Source: Incurvaria masculella (taxonomy: Eukaryota; Arthropoda; Insecta; Lepidoptera; Incurvariidae). Taken from it: a DNA stretch of 64,000 bases. A program made the translations under genes and the position numbers. Below the pieces are notes generated by a model. That model had not been told where the DNA came from. It searched no databases and saw only the letters and a list, made by a program, of their open reading frames with translations. Positions 21,463 through 33,029 of the stretch are shown one piece after another. The DNA lies in NCBI GenBank assembly GCA_946894095.1, contig OX335656.1, positions 1,131,001-1,195,000 of the forward strand. The letters are read 5' to 3'. Within the stretch, counting starts at the first letter, position 1; each line of letters begins with the position of its first letter.

Positions 21463-22492
21463 GGTGGCCACCGGCGGGACTAACTCATTTGCGGGCACGG
21501 TACAAAACCGTGCTATTGCGCTCTGAAGCCTTATTCTGCTAATTGATAACTGCGCGCGTTATGTTTGTGTTTTCTCAAAACCGCATGTTTCGCGCGAAAT
21601 GGTATTCTACTAGCGCAGTTTGCAAAACGCATGCGCAAACTCGTAACGCGCGCTCATGTTCTCGTGGGCCGTGTGTTTTGCCGAATACTTGCGGTTTTGA
21701 GAATTCTATTTGTCAAATTCGGAGCATCGCATCGCCGAACTTCGAATATCACTTTTCTACATTACGTTGGCATATCGCTGTCTCTTTCTTTTCGTATGTC
21801 ATATTTGAGTGAGAAAATAACTGTCATAATCGTGACAGGTTATTTTACCCTGTAGGCGGCGCAGAAGACAAACCACTCCATAGACAATAACAAAACGCGT
21901 GTGTGAATTAGCTGAATACCGATTTTTGGAAACCGCACTCGAAACTTAGCGTGTTATGTTTGACGGAAACATAACTTATACGGAATGGTTTGAAATTGGA
22001 CAAATAGCAGAATCGGGCTTCTGGGACCTTCTCTGTTCCAGAGAAAAATACAGGCTTCATGAGGAGGATGCAACATGCCCACAAAGCAGACAACGCGCGT
22101 CGTGTTTGATTTGGTAAGATTTACGAACATTTTAATTAAAAAACAACTTATAGCTAAAAGTAAATCACGACCGCTGTAGTCAATAATAAAACAAAAACCA
22201 AATAGATTATAATCTACATAAAACAAACTAGGTCTGATGACTAATCTTTTTAGGATGTTTTTATATTATCGTTGAGTAATTCACCTCCAAAGTTATTGTA
22301 TAAAACGCGCGAAAAATTCGAACTTTCGGAACTTATAACTTAGAAACCAAACCCTATTTTACAATGCCAATGATCATCAGACATCTAGTTCGATCAAATA
22401 AAGCTGTTTTTGGTATACTTTTGGATTTCTGACAAGAAATATGATGGTCTTCTTTCCATGTTTGTATGGGGAGTTTAGCGTTAAGGCCCACC
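21463..22492. mobile_element. GGTGGCC MITE, copy d, interrupted
   Basis: The two halves (21463-21524 and 22022-22492) join into a family-like element. The 497-bp GAAGCC element lies between GCGCTCT and GGGACC, which are adjacent in other copies. TTAA follows at 22493-22496; the left flank is CTAA. Confidence 0.85.
21525..22021. mobile_element. 497-bp GAAGCC element, copy 2
   Basis: Same length and ends as 4724-5220. Because the MITE around it is known, the target can be read: GCGCTCT before and TCTGGGACC after, which allows a duplication of up to 3 bp (TCT) depending on where the element end is placed. Confidence 0.85.
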
Positions 22493-23367
22493 TTAAATAA
22501 GTGATGATTTAATGGGCTTGAAAATGTATTCTAGATTATTTTATGGAGCTGGACGTGTATAGCTTAAAACATTCTACTACCTACTACCCCATTTCCTAGT
22601 AACCACGGATTTGCGAGATCAGCGCGGTCTCCCCGCGGTTCAGTGCTATGTGGCCTAAAGTTTTACGTGGAAACAGAACCACGGCCACCCTTATAATTTG
22701 TCAGATGAAGAAAAAAAAAACGTTCTGGCTACGAGAAACGTTAGACTTTGAAAGGTTTTCCGTGAAGATACATTAAGGAAAAGATTTCAACTTTTTCCGA
22801 GAATATTTTGTTTTGATGAATGAAATAAATTTGTGCTTAAATAATGTTTTTCCATTACCTTTTTCGCTTCATCGCCAATACAATATTTGTAATCTTAACT
22901 TAGTATAAAGTTGTGATTTATTGAAACTTTTTCGTAAATTTTAATCTCGATTTTTCCCTTTAATCGAACTGGTTCGGTTCAGTAAGTAATAATTTGTTTC
23001 CGTCCGTCCGATTTATTTATTCAGGACCTAGTTCTGCTACATGATCAATTAAAGTTGAGATGCGGTTTAGATGAAAATTAAAAGTCATAGAAATAATTGA
23101 AATTTATTTAAATGATTTCGCATTTGTCATGCGCATAGTGTTTTACTGAAATACTGCAGGAAAACTAAACGATTTATTCAGGAATCAAGCAACCACAAAG
23201 GTGCACATTGTTAAAACCACTTTATTAGAACAAATCGGTATTTTGTTGGGACCTACGAAAAAAATATTTTCTCTGTATCAAATGTATCAAATGAATTTTC
23301 GTAAAATGTGTGAGTTAATTCTTGCATTGAAAAATTACCCAAATATATGGAACAACCCGTTATCTTG
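22493..23367. other. unassigned sequence with a SINE scrap
   Basis: About 22570-22700 (minus) weakly resembles the SINE body and ends with AGAACCACGGCCACC. Nothing else recognised. Confidence 0.35.
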
Positions 23368-23720
23368 TCAGCCTCGGTAGCCCAGTGGTGCGGCGCCTTG
23401 CGCTGCGATTAGCTTGGTGCAGCACCTCTGACCGCGGTTGTGTTGTGGATGGGTGACCATTCTTAAACCGTTGAGGCTGGCCTTGGTTCGGTTTCCACGT
23501 AAAACTGTACGTCTTTCTTACTTAATAGGTGGTAGGGACAATCTCGCCCGTGTTGGTACCATCGCATTGAATGAGCGATGGTCGAAGCGGCAATGAAAAT
23601 TGACCGTGTTATCCACCCAGTTCAATGTAGCCGATCAATGTAAGGAAGGTGCTGGCATGGCACCTAGTTCCATGTGGTGTGTTAAGCGAATAGCTAATAG
23701 CCCCTAATGTCCAGTAAAAA
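23368..23720 (+). repeat. 5S-headed SINE, diverged
   Basis: Starts GTCAGCCTCGGTAGCCCAGTGG, has a decayed 5S region ending in CCGCGGTTGTGTTGTGGATG then GGTGACCATT, followed by GGCTGGCCTTGGTTCGG and the shared body. The 3' tail is degraded. Confidence 0.72.
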
Positions 23721-23900
23721 GTAGCTGTTTGGCAGTAGCATTTAGATATGAAATCATAATTGTGTTGCATCATTTATGTGGACGGAAAAAAAAGACAAAA
23801 AAAAAACATTATTTATAGACCAGTGTGAAGTTTCTTTGCGGGTTCTTCTTCACTGGTTGATCGAATCTGCGGTTCAATCAAATTGTGACATTAGCCCCGA
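23721..23900 (+). repeat. LINE 3'-end repeat, copy B, left part
   Basis: Reverse complement of the 2487-2740 block (GTTTCTTTGCGGGTTCTTCT, ACTGGTTGATCGAATC). Continues at 24400-24476 beyond the SINE at 23944-24329, ending in GAAGTTGAATAAATAAATG and GAAAT repeats. Confidence 0.6.
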
Positions 23901-23943
23901 TTGCACGAAGAGACGGCCGAGTTATTCAATATTCAAACACGTC

Positions 23944-24329
23944 TTTTTTTTTTATGTGACTGGACATGGATGGCTAATACCACAAGTTCTGTCATGGTAT
24001 TAGCCCAACACACCACATGGGAACTAGGTGCCATGCCAGGACCTTCCTTATATTGCACGGCTACATTGAACTGGGTGGAAAACACGGACAATTTTCATTG
24101 CCGCTTCGACCATCGTTCATCCAATGCGATGGTACCAACCCGGGCGGGATAAACCCTACCACCTAGTAAGTAAGGAAGGGGACCTACAGCTTAACGTGGA
24201 ATCCGAACCACGGCCAGCCTCTCTCAACGGTCGAATGGTCACCCATCCAAGAGCAGACCGGACCCAGCGTTGCTTAACTTCGGAGAGCGATCGCCGAAGT
24301 GTCGCGCCACTAGGCCACCGAGGCTGACA
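23944..24329 (-). repeat. 5S-headed SINE, full length
   Basis: On the minus strand it reads GTCAGCCTCGGTGGCCTAGT, then TCTCCGAAGTTAAGCAACGC, GGGTCCGGTCTGCTCTTGG and ATGGGTGACCATTC, which is the 5S rRNA promoter region in order (A box, intermediate element, C box). The body shared with the tRNA-headed SINE and a poly-A tail follow. It sits inside LINE 3'-end copy B. Confidence 0.9.
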
Positions 24330-24399
24330 CTTTTAGTAAACCGTATGGAGTCCCTTTTTTGCTTTTCATACAAAGTGACGTGTTTAATCGTACGTTGAC

Positions 24400-24480
24400 G
24401 TTGATTTTTGTTCCTTTCGTACACTCGGCTCAAAGTGTAGTTTGACTACCAGAAGTTGAATAAATAAATGAAATGAAATG
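24400..24480 (+). repeat. LINE 3'-end repeat, copy B, right part with GAAAT tail
   Basis: CAGAAGTTGAATAAATAAATG followed by GAAATGAAATGAAAG: the 3' tail in the plus direction. The SINE at 23944-24329 and a short unmatched stretch separate it from the left part. Confidence 0.55.
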
Positions 24481-25225
24481 AAAGAAACATACATGCGAAT
24501 ATTTTTTTTTTGAAAATAAAAAAAACATCAAGCAAGACTACGGCTTAGTAAATTCCGAGCCTGTACTAAACTTCAAAAGCTTAATGCTAATCTCATTTTC
24601 AGTAAATTAAATTACGTTTTGAAGCACATCCAGCTGTTAATGTTTCGTTTCGTTAACATTTTCATTATATGTATTAATGATTACTCTGCTTTAATTTTAT
24701 ATTAATAATCTGCTGAAATCGTCTAGCCGTCTCGGTTAGAGAACTTCAATTTTGATTTATCAAATAAATTCTTAACCGACTTCAAAAAAAAGGAGGAGGT
24801 TCTCAATTCGTCGGAATCTTTAAGAGGCATATTATACATTAAGCAATAATAAAACAGTGATTTACCGTATTTAACATTTTTTCTTTTGCTTCACATTGTT
24901 AAATCCGGTTAAGTATCGTAAAATATAAATCTAACAAATTGTCAAATGTCTGGGTATGTAACTGGGGTTATTACTGGAGTCAACTCAACTCCGCCGATGA
25001 AACGACTACTTTTAACTTGTTATTTTGTCTTATAAAGTTGATATGCAAGAACGATAGAAAATAAATGGACGTCATACATACATGCGCTCCAACCGCGTGC
25101 CGAGTGCTTGCCTATAGAGGCCACTTCCATGCATACGTCGACTGCGCGCGGGTCTCGCTGTGATATGAAACCGAAAATTTGTTGAATATATTCATGCAAA
25201 AACTACAGAACTATAAAAAAAATTA
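24481..25225. other. unassigned A+T-rich sequence
   Basis: 24774-24815 carries AACCGACTTCAAAAAAAAGG then AGGAGGTTCTCAATTCG, a short motif seen again inverted at 54606-54640 and partly in the palindrome at 25226-25485. Nothing else recognised. Confidence 0.4.
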
Positions 25226-25485
25226 ACAAAAAAAAAATAACCGACTTCAAAGAAAAAGCACTAAAAAGTAAAAAATAATTTCCATTTTTGTAGTTACGAT
25301 TTCTGTTATTTTTTGAGTCGGCGTCAGCCGGGCACGCGCTGCGCCAATCAAGAGAACCTAACCTAACCTAACCTAACCTAACCTTGGCTGACACCGACTC
25401 AAAAAATAACAGAAATCGTAACTACAAAAATGGAAATTATTTTTTACTTTTTAGTGCTTTTTCTTTGAAGTCGGTTATTTTTTTT
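25226..25485. mobile_element. near-perfect palindrome with telomere-repeat loop
   Basis: Left arm 25226-25329 and right arm 25386-25485 are inverted copies with one clear mismatch (GGCGTCAGCC against GGCTGACACC) and a slip in the terminal A/T run. The arms include AACCGACTTCAAAGAAAAAG and TACGATTTCTGTTATTTTTT. The 56-base loop holds six AACCT units. It looks like a hairpin-type MITE; long perfect arms imply a young structure or ongoing correction between arms. Confidence 0.85.
25355..25384 (-). repeat. interstitial insect telomere repeat (TTAGG)6
   Basis: Six uninterrupted AACCT units, i.e. CCTAA/TTAGG, the standard insect telomere pentamer, inside the palindrome loop. Confidence 0.9.
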
Positions 25486-25640
25486 GTTTTCACAAAGTGC
25501 TGATTTATTTTAATCGACACTTAAAGGGCCTTTATTACTAAAGTGCTGATTATCTCGAACTGGTATTGGTTGAAAGCTGAAGGCTAAAGGCTAGCGATTA
25601 AGCTAATCAGCAGTAGGTAAAAAATGCCCTAAGTTTCACA

Positions 25641-25800
25641 GAGATCCGCGGATTCGATCAACCCTGTAAACAAGAATTCGCACAGAAACATCACGGCTTT
25701 ACATACCATATTTGTTCCGTCCACAATTATATATTACACACTTAGATATAAATGCTACTGCCAAACAATTCCTTGGTAGAACTGATTAAGGCAAGGAACA
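25641..25800 (-). repeat. LINE 3'-end repeat, copy C
   Basis: Diverged copy of the 2487-2740 block: GATCCGCGGATTCGATCAAC and AATGCTACTGCCAAACAATT remain recognisable. Confidence 0.55.
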
Positions 25801-26634
25801 AAGAACAATAGAAACAGTTAGTTTAAATTACTAATAATTAACAAAGTTGGTGATGAAATAACATAACTTAATGTAATTTATAGCATTAAAATTATTTTCT
25901 GGTGCAAACCTGCCGGTCATTAAAACTAAAAATGTCTCAAACAACCTGATTGCAAGGATGTGCACATTGCATGACACTCTGTCTTGCGAACAACTTTTTC
26001 CCGACATGTTTGCCTGTTATAATGTAGCCATGTTTAAAAATAAATTAAATTCATGTTCTTTTTTTGTTTGCTAATGTACAATTTGGAAATCACATTTCAT
26101 TGTTATTTAAATTTAAATTTAAGTTTATATCAATTTTTTTCCATTTTGTTTTTTTATTAACTTGTTTTCATACATTAGGTAAGTACTGAATAGTTGCGCA
26201 ATTATGCATGCGGTGTGCACAATTTTATTGGAATGTTACCTAGTATATATTTTTATGTGATGTTAATTATTGGTTTTTTATGGTAAATGTTCTGTTTTGT
26301 GTACCAAATAAATAAATAAATAAAAATAAAAAAAGCCGTCGTCAACTTTCGCTTATCAAACACCCGTATATTATTAGTTATTTGACTAGAAAAATCATCG
26401 AAAGAAAATTCTCAGCATTGTCCTAAAACTTACCCGCAGAATAAAACGCTACGTCCTCGGAAATAGCTACATTCTGAAAGTGCCGTGTTCAGTAACGGCC
26501 GAGCGGCTTCCGGTTTTCAGGTGCCCGCAGGCGGAGACGTCGCCTGAATGAGGATGTCTTGTTATGACGAACTTCATTTCCTGAATGTTGTCTTGGAGGG
26601 ATTCACATGTGACGTGGACGGTTTTTATTTTAAT
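25801..26634. other. unassigned A+T-rich sequence
   Basis: An AAATAAATAAATAAATAAAA run at about 26308-26330 may be another LINE tail. Nothing else recognised. Confidence 0.35.
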
Positions 26635-26790
26635 ACTAGCTGCGGTATCCGGCTCCGCTCGGGTTAGTGTTGGCTGACTTATTTCGTGGAAAAATAGTAG
26701 CCCACATGGCCGGTCCAAAATAGGGTTAAACTGGTCCAGGACAATGTATCCATCTACTAAATTTAATAAAGATCGTTTGAGCCGAAATAT
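26635..26790 (-). mobile_element. Helitron-like 3'-end fragment
   Basis: The plus-strand start ACTAGCTGCGGTATCCGGCT is the reverse complement of the CTAGT end seen at 11556, followed by CCGCTCGGGTTA. Confidence 0.5.
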
Positions 26791-26884
26791 CATGATTTAA
26801 TAAGAAACATCCAATAATTCCCATTAAGAGCTTTATTGACATTTGGTGGCTATTTAAAAAAAAAGCATTTGCCGCCAGAACCTT

Positions 26885-27030
26885 TCTGCACTTGCACTGC
26901 TATATTGCTTAACTAGCAAGTAAGTAACATGTAATGTAGGTAAGTTTTGCGTGGACTCCAACCCACAGCCAGCCTCAAAATCGAAAACGATAACCCATCT
27001 GAAACCTGACTGCTCCCAGAGATGCTATAC
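26885..27030 (-). repeat. degenerate 5S-headed SINE fragment
   Basis: Minus-strand remnants of the head/body junction: CCCACAGCCAGCCTCAAAAT and GATAACCCATCTGAAACCTG resemble the reverse complement of the 5S C-box region. Confidence 0.5.
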
Positions 27031-27480
27031 GTTGATAAAATACGCATATAAATCGGGTAAGTGGTTTGAAAGTTATAAGAATTCAACACTCACTACTCAG
27101 TGTAACCCCCTCTGGTAATGAAGCGTTATATTATGTAGCCTATAAGTTTTGAGTAGAATCAGGCTAGACGTAGATACAATCCGCATCTAAATCGAGTAAT
27201 TGGTTCTCTAGTAAGAAGTATTTTATTCCATTGGTCACACCTCTGGCGATTTAACGTGATGCCAAGTAGTCCTAAAGTTGCAGGAAATACCAAGCCGTAC
27301 TTCGGTACAATTAGTAAACGTAAGTAACGTAGTAACGAAGTATCTTAGAAAACAAAGCAACTTACTCCATGAACAACCCTAACAGATTTATTATTAGTAT
27401 AGATTATATATTTATAGTATTTTTTAAATATTTGTAAGTGGCGGTATACTTAAGCACGGTTGATCGCAATTTAAAACCAT
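27031..27480. other. degenerate Helitron-like interior
   Basis: ATATAAATCGGGTAAGTGGT at about 27047 and ATCTAAATCGAGTAATTGGT at about 27183 resemble the block at 14125, and 27400 has AGATTTATTATTAGTATAGA. The ends are not defined. Confidence 0.35.
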
Positions 27481-27650
27481 TTAATTTAATTTATGTATTC
27501 AACAACTGGTAGTCAAATCACACTAAGTAATGTCACAATTTAATTGATCCACGGATTCGATCAACCAGTGAAGAAGAACCCGCAAAGAAACTTCACTGGT
27601 CTATTAGTTATATTTTTTATCGTATTTCGTTTTTCGTTCCCATGAAATTA
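27481..27650 (-). repeat. LINE 3'-end repeat, copy D
   Basis: ATTCAACAACTGGTAGTCAA through GAAGAAGAACCCGCAAAGAA to TTCACTGGTCTATTAG, as in copy A; the GAAAT tail is lost. Confidence 0.6.
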
Positions 27651-28373
27651 AATAATGATGATTTCAACGAAAAGCGTAAACGTGGGTTCAAATTCCACTT
27701 CCGCATATTAGCTGACCTTATCCCTACGAACAAGTCTATTGGGGGTACAAACATATGGCAAATTAACATTTGGATTTACTTTAAAAAAACCACGAACCTG
27801 CACTGATTCGTAATTAATTTGATTCATGTCTCGCCAAAACGAATCAACGTTTATATGTTATAGATACAAAATATGTAAATAATTTAATAAAATAACAATA
27901 TATCAACACTTTTTACACAACGTATACAATAATACACCGATCATGAAAAAAATTGTTGCATTGAAATGTTTTAGATTTTTTTTGAAAAGGTGAAAAAAAG
28001 TGAGTTGGAAATAAATACGGTATTTTGGTATTTTACTGTTTTCAGTTACGTACATATCACTCATTCAATTTCTGACTAGACAACTAAATGTTATGAAAAA
28101 TGTATGTAACCATTCGGGTACTACCAAAAAATAATTATTATGTATGTTTATATTAAAAATAAACATCCGAGTTATTATTATTTGATTTATCAAAAGAAAA
28201 CGAACGTTCTTTTAAACATTTCAGATGACTATAGCGATCCCGTTTGCTTTTCGCGGCTTTATCATTTAGCAGAACACGTAAAATAAAAGTTTATTCGACT
28301 CATAAATAAAATCTTAAGCCCGAGTCTACGTGGGGAAATGTCTCTCTAGAACTGGTCATACTTTTACATCGTT
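27651..28373. other. unassigned A+T-rich sequence
   Basis: No recognised element or coding region. Confidence 0.4.
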
Positions 28374-28716
28374 TTTAGGGTTCCGTACCCAAAGGGTGAA
28401 AACGGAACCCTATTACTAAGCCTCCGCTGTCCGTCCGTCCGTCCGTCCGTCCGTCCGTCCGTCCGTCTGTCCGTCCGTCCGTCCGTCCGTCTGTCCGTCT
28501 GTTACAGGGCTGTATCTCAGTAACCGTAACAGGTAGACAGCTGAAATTTTCACAGAGTGTGTATTTATTTTGCCGCTACAACAACACATAGGTAAGATTA
28601 AAAAATAATTAAAATTAAAGGGGGCTCCCATACAAAAAACGTGTTTCTTTTGTTTTTTTTACGATGGTACGGAACCCTTCGTGTGCGAGTCCAACTCGCA
28701 CTTGGCCGGTTTTATA
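28374..28716 (+). repeat. GTCCGTCC-core interspersed repeat, copy 6, expanded core
   Basis: Full-length copy whose CCGT core has grown to about 70 bases (28430-28502) with a few CTGT variants, the longest in the window. Both hairpin ends are intact. Confidence 0.92.
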
Positions 28717-28864
28717 AACGTAATGCTTACTCTTTGTGCTGCTGTCATCCAAAAATTTTGGGCCTTTTCTAATGATAAACAAGCTATGGCTAGCTATAAT
28801 ATTGTTTAAGTGCATTAGTTCAACTATTAACATATTTATGTTGTAGAGACGAAATATGTAAATA

Positions 28865-28942
28865 AATGGCCACGTGCGAGTTGGACGCGCACACGAAGGG
28901 CTCCGTACCATTATACAAGATTTGACCAAAAAAAATCACTTT
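28865..28942 (-). repeat. GTCCGTCC-core interspersed repeat, copy 7, end fragment
   Basis: Only the GGCCACGTGCGAGTTGGACG...GGGCTCCGTACCAT end is present. It stops where the LINE 3'-end repeat copy E begins. Confidence 0.75.
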
Positions 28943-28944
28943 TC

Positions 28945-29075
28945 TTTTATTTATTCAACTTCTGGTAGTAAAACTACACTAAGTCATGTCACAATTTGAT
29001 TGATCCGCGGATTCGATCAACCAATGAAGAAGAACCCGCAAAGAAACTTTACTGGTCTATAAATACTTGTAACGG
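28945..29075 (-). repeat. LINE 3'-end repeat, copy E
   Basis: TTTATTTATTCAACTTCTGG through GATTGATCCGCGGATTCG to CTTTACTGGTCTATAAAT; very close to copy A. Confidence 0.65.
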
Positions 29076-29312
29076 AATACAATACCCATTGTTGTAAAGC
29101 CTGAAATTATTACACTTATTACTTGTCACTTGTCACACTTATATTTTATTTCATATATGTAGATTTATTTATTTTATACTTACAAATCATTTAGTATACT
29201 AAATTTTCAGAAAAGATACATACAAGTTTTAAGATCAAAAAAAATAATACAAAAACTTTGTACGAGATTAAATGGTCGCATGGTATGAACATTAAATATG
29301 ATCAAAATGCTG

Positions 29313-29468
29313 ATAGAAAAATGTCCATGTTTTCCATCATGTTCAATGTAGCCTTACCCTAAAGGGAAGGTCCTGGCAAAGTAACCTAATTCCTTCGGGA
29401 ATGTGGTGTATTGGGCTAATATCATAACGGTAGTTGTGTGGTATTAGCCATCCATGTCAGGTTGCATA
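29313..29468 (+). repeat. tRNA-headed SINE, 3' half
   Basis: Begins within the body (GTCCATGTTTTCCATCATGT) and runs through GTGGTATTAGCCATCCATGT to CAGGTTGCATAAAG. The head is missing. Confidence 0.75.
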
Positions 29469-30328
29469 AAGACAACTTCATTACATGGGAACAGCAGGCT
29501 CTGCAAGTCGGAGAACAAAGTATTAGAGCATCGTGAGGTAGCGAGATATTTTTGGCTCTTTAATTTTATGTTTACATCTCATGATTTATAGCAGCAAATG
29601 TTGCGACATGTTCTAAAAAACCTCTGAGTTGTCCCAAAGAGGCTGTTAATAAAAAAAAATATAAGTTTTACTGGCTACATGTAGAAAAAAAACCTGTCCG
29701 GTCCATGGGAAAAGGTTACCCTGCTACCATGAATGAGATGCACAAAAAATCAATAGATTTGTTATTGCCCCATATTTTTTTCTAACATTTTTCTCCCTTA
29801 GACTATTCAAGTTAGATGGCACTAAACCTGTTTTTCTCCACTATTTAACTTCTTTAAAAGTACAGCTTGCTACATTTATGCAAACATATTTTGAAAGATA
29901 TAACTGAAGAAAATTATTAGAAGATGCAATATGTAATCAACCTTTACAAAAATGGTAGAGTTTCATTGTATAAAATTATTAAAAATCTAATGACAGGACT
30001 TCTTGCCTGGAAAATTTTAATTGAATCAGTGAAAATAAGTCGATTCGATACCACAACGCTATACCGTTACTTTAATCGTTTTCTGATAGTGCACAGGGGG
30101 TCTTCGCTTCTGGCAAGTACGAGTATAATCGCATAATACGTGATTTTGCTCGATTTTGTTTCGATACAAATGAATCCTAGAAATGTGAAACAAATATTGA
30201 TGGCTTAAGAAATGTTGTTTATATTTATGTTGCTACTATGCACTTGGAAATAAAAAACCCCAAAAGATATCATGCAGGTTATTTTTTTCTTTCAAACTTT
30301 AATTAAACTTTTTTGTAGTTATACTTAA
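29469..30328. other. unassigned sequence
   Basis: A plus-strand open frame of 70 codons at 29924-30136 has no recognisable motif. Not called as a gene. Confidence 0.4.
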
Positions 30329-30864
30329 ACAACCCGGCGGCCTCAACTCATTTGCGGGCACGGTACAAAACCGTGCTGTTGCACTCTGGGACCTTCTCTG
30401 TTTCTAAGAATAAGACAGGCTCCGTGATGAGGAAGATGCAACCTGTCCACAAAAAAGACAATGTGCATAGTGTATGATTTGGTAAGATTTACGAAAATTT
30501 TAATTTCAAAACGACTTATAGCTAAAAGTAAACCACGACCGCTGTAGTCAAAAATCTAACAAAAACCAAATAGATTATAAATCTTGATTAAATAAACTAT
30601 GTCTGATGACTAATCTTTTTAAGATGTTCTTACTTTATCATTGCGTAATCCACCTCCAAAGTTATTGTATAAAACGCTCGAAAAATCCGAACTTTCGGAC
30701 GTTATAACTTGGAAACCAAACTCAATTTTACAATGCTAATGGTCATCAGACATCTACTTCAAGCAATTAAAGCTATTTTGAGCAAAATTTTGGATCTCTG
30801 ACAAGAAATGTAGGCGTGATCTTCTTTCCCCTTTTGTATGGGGAGATGAGCGGGTTGGGCCACC
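30329..30864. mobile_element. GGTGGCC MITE, copy e
   Basis: Ends CGGGTTGGGCCACC before TTAA. At the left it reads TTAAACAACCCGGCGGCCTC, so the first GGTGGCCC is lost but TTAA is retained. Confidence 0.85.
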
Positions 30865-31576
30865 TTAATGGAGTCTCCTGGATGGTCCTTAGCTATTATA
30901 GGACGCGGTAGGTGGAGCTATTGTCGAGATAGAGAAAATATGTTTTATTGTTAACAGATTTTTTTCAACTTATTTTTTCTTAGAAAAAAACTATAAACCT
31001 ACATATTCAGTCTCCCAGAACCTCTCGTATCTCATTTTTATGTTGCTCCACTCGGCTGAATGTCCAATACAAAATTGACCCGAGCGGAGTTTCCCAACTC
31101 AGCTAATAATTTAATGAAAACAATGCTGGAGCAGTTCGCTTGCAACCCTTAATCATTATATTTCTAATTACATTTTGTCCACCAACCACAAGTCAAACAA
31201 GGCACAGTGCAAGAGAAGTTTCTCCTTCCCCCACCCACTCCCCACCCGCATCGCGCCCGCCAGCCCGCACGTCCCGTTATTGGTTTTATTTGAGATCGGC
31301 CATCTCTTCGCGCACGCTCCTCGCGTTGGCACAGCGAAAACCCTAGATGCGTCATCTGAATTTCAAAAACTGATAATTCTAAAATTTGAATATTATTGAG
31401 TATTTATATAAGTTTAATGGATTATTTCATTCTTCTCTTTGTCTTTTATATAACGTGGCATCAAATTCTGTCTATTGCGTAATAGCTATGGCGGTGACCA
31501 GATACGGGGTCCTACACACACACATGCACAGATTATATTGGCTCATATGCGCGACCGATTTGTTAAACCAGTCTAT
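30865..31576. other. mostly unassigned sequence
   Basis: 31060-31106 carries a Helitron-like end fragment (ATTGACCCGAGCGGAG...CTCAGCTAATAA). 31220-31330 is G+C-richer but shows no convincing exon. Confidence 0.4.
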
Positions 31577-32000
31577 GAGTCGTATTCACAAAATTCACAA
31601 CGTATAAAATCAGTTTTGTGCAAAACATTTTTACATGCATGTCATGTAAAATCCACAATGTATAATTTCATACGTTCTAAATGAAGAAAAATTAAACATA
31701 AAATCAACTCTTTTCGTCATGCAGAACGTATAATTGTCACAACGTATAAAATTCACAAAACAATAAAACAATGCAGTACGTATAAAATTACACGGAGCAC
31801 TGCATAAAGCGCTCTAATAAGTATACATTTGAAACTGAAATTGCTACGAAGCCGTATTTGTTACAGAGTTAAATATCGCCGCAAACTTAACCTAATCTAA
31901 TCCAACTTAACCGAACCTCGCACCTCGCATAAATTCGCACGCGAGTATATACTAAAAATGTTCATGACGTTAAGGGCGATTATCGAATGAAAAATTTTCG
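31577..32000 (+). mobile_element. ACGTATAATA element, diverged and truncated copy
   Basis: Starts GAGTCGTATTCACAAAATTC like 34088, carries ACGTATAA words in both senses, the GCACTGCATAAAGCGC block, and the CGCGAGTATATACT block, then fades out. The GTTCCCCC end is not found and no target duplication can be checked. Confidence 0.65.
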
Positions 32001-32478
32001 CATTTTTTTTTAAATCGTAAAACTATTGCCCAATAAATAAATTGTCCCATAAAAAAAATCCGCAAAATAGATTTTGCGGCCAATGAACAAAAAAATACAA
32101 TTTTCTTTTGAAAATAAGGACGAACCGTTTCTTATAAATGAGGCGATATATACTCTAATAATTCTCTGTTCCCGCATCCAGTGTCGTTTCGGCTCGCTGG
32201 CGTCCATTACAGTCCGACTCGAATTCATACATGTATACTCCGCAGTACCATCACTGGCCTAACCTCAACCCAAAACATGTTTCTACTTACATAAGACCTA
32301 CGTTAAAACAAGTAGGCCCTAAGCCTAATGCACTAGATGCGTAAACCAACGAGCATTTCCATTATTCAATGAGGATTTTTTAAACGCTTAGACAAACATT
32401 TCCTTTCGTAGATGGTGATATTTCCTATCGAGTTGATACGTTTCGTCAACTTTCCAAAGTATTTTTTTTTCATGTTAA
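32001..32478. other. unassigned sequence
   Basis: A short hairpin AATCCGCAAAATAGATTTTGCGG lies at about 32058-32080 in separate arms. Nothing else recognised. Confidence 0.35.
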
Positions 32479-33020
32479 GGTGGCCCATCCCGCTCATCTC
32501 CCCATACAAAAGGGGAAAGAAGATCACGCCCATATTTCTTGTCAGAGATCCAAAATTTTGCTCAAAATAGCTTTATTTGATCGATCTAGATGTCTGATGA
32601 CCATTGGCATTGTAAAATTGTGTTTGGTTTCTAAGTTATAAGGTCCGAAAGTTCGCATTTTTCGCGCGTTTTATACAATAACTTTGGAGGTGGATTACGC
32701 AATGATAAAGTAAGAACATCTTAAAAAGATTAGTCATCAGACATAGCTTATTTAATCAAGATTTATAATCTATTTCGGTTTTGCTCTATTTTTGACTACA
32801 GCGGTCGTGGTTTACTTTTAGCTATAAGTCGTTTTGAAATTAAAAATTTCGTAAATCTTACCAAATCATACACTATGCACATTGCCTTTTTTGTGGACAT
32901 GTTGCATCTTCCTCATCACAGAGCCTGTTTTATTATTAGAAACAGAGAAGGTCCCAGAGCGCAACAGCACGGTTTTGTTTTGTGCCCGCGAATGAGTTAG
33001 GGCCGCCGGGTTGGGCCACC
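32479..33020. mobile_element. GGTGGCC MITE, copy f
   Basis: Starts GGTGGCCCATCCCGCTCATC, ends CCGGGTTGGGCCACC, TTAA on both sides (32475-32478, 33021-33024). 542 bp, opposite orientation to copies b and c. Confidence 0.9.
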
Positions 33021-33029
33021 TTAAGCGCG

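Noticed and set aside
24124..24327. Open frame across the SINE at 23944-24329, similar to one at 49638-49835
   Set aside because: Both are readings of the same 5S-headed SINE; the similarity reflects the repeat, not a protein family.
25355..25384. Chromosome end or telomere
   Set aside because: Only six units, enclosed in a palindrome and flanked by other repeats on both sides.
28430..28502. Regular CCGT repeats considered as a CRISPR-like or satellite array
   Set aside because: It is a simple tetranucleotide inside one copy of a dispersed repeat; no spacers are present.
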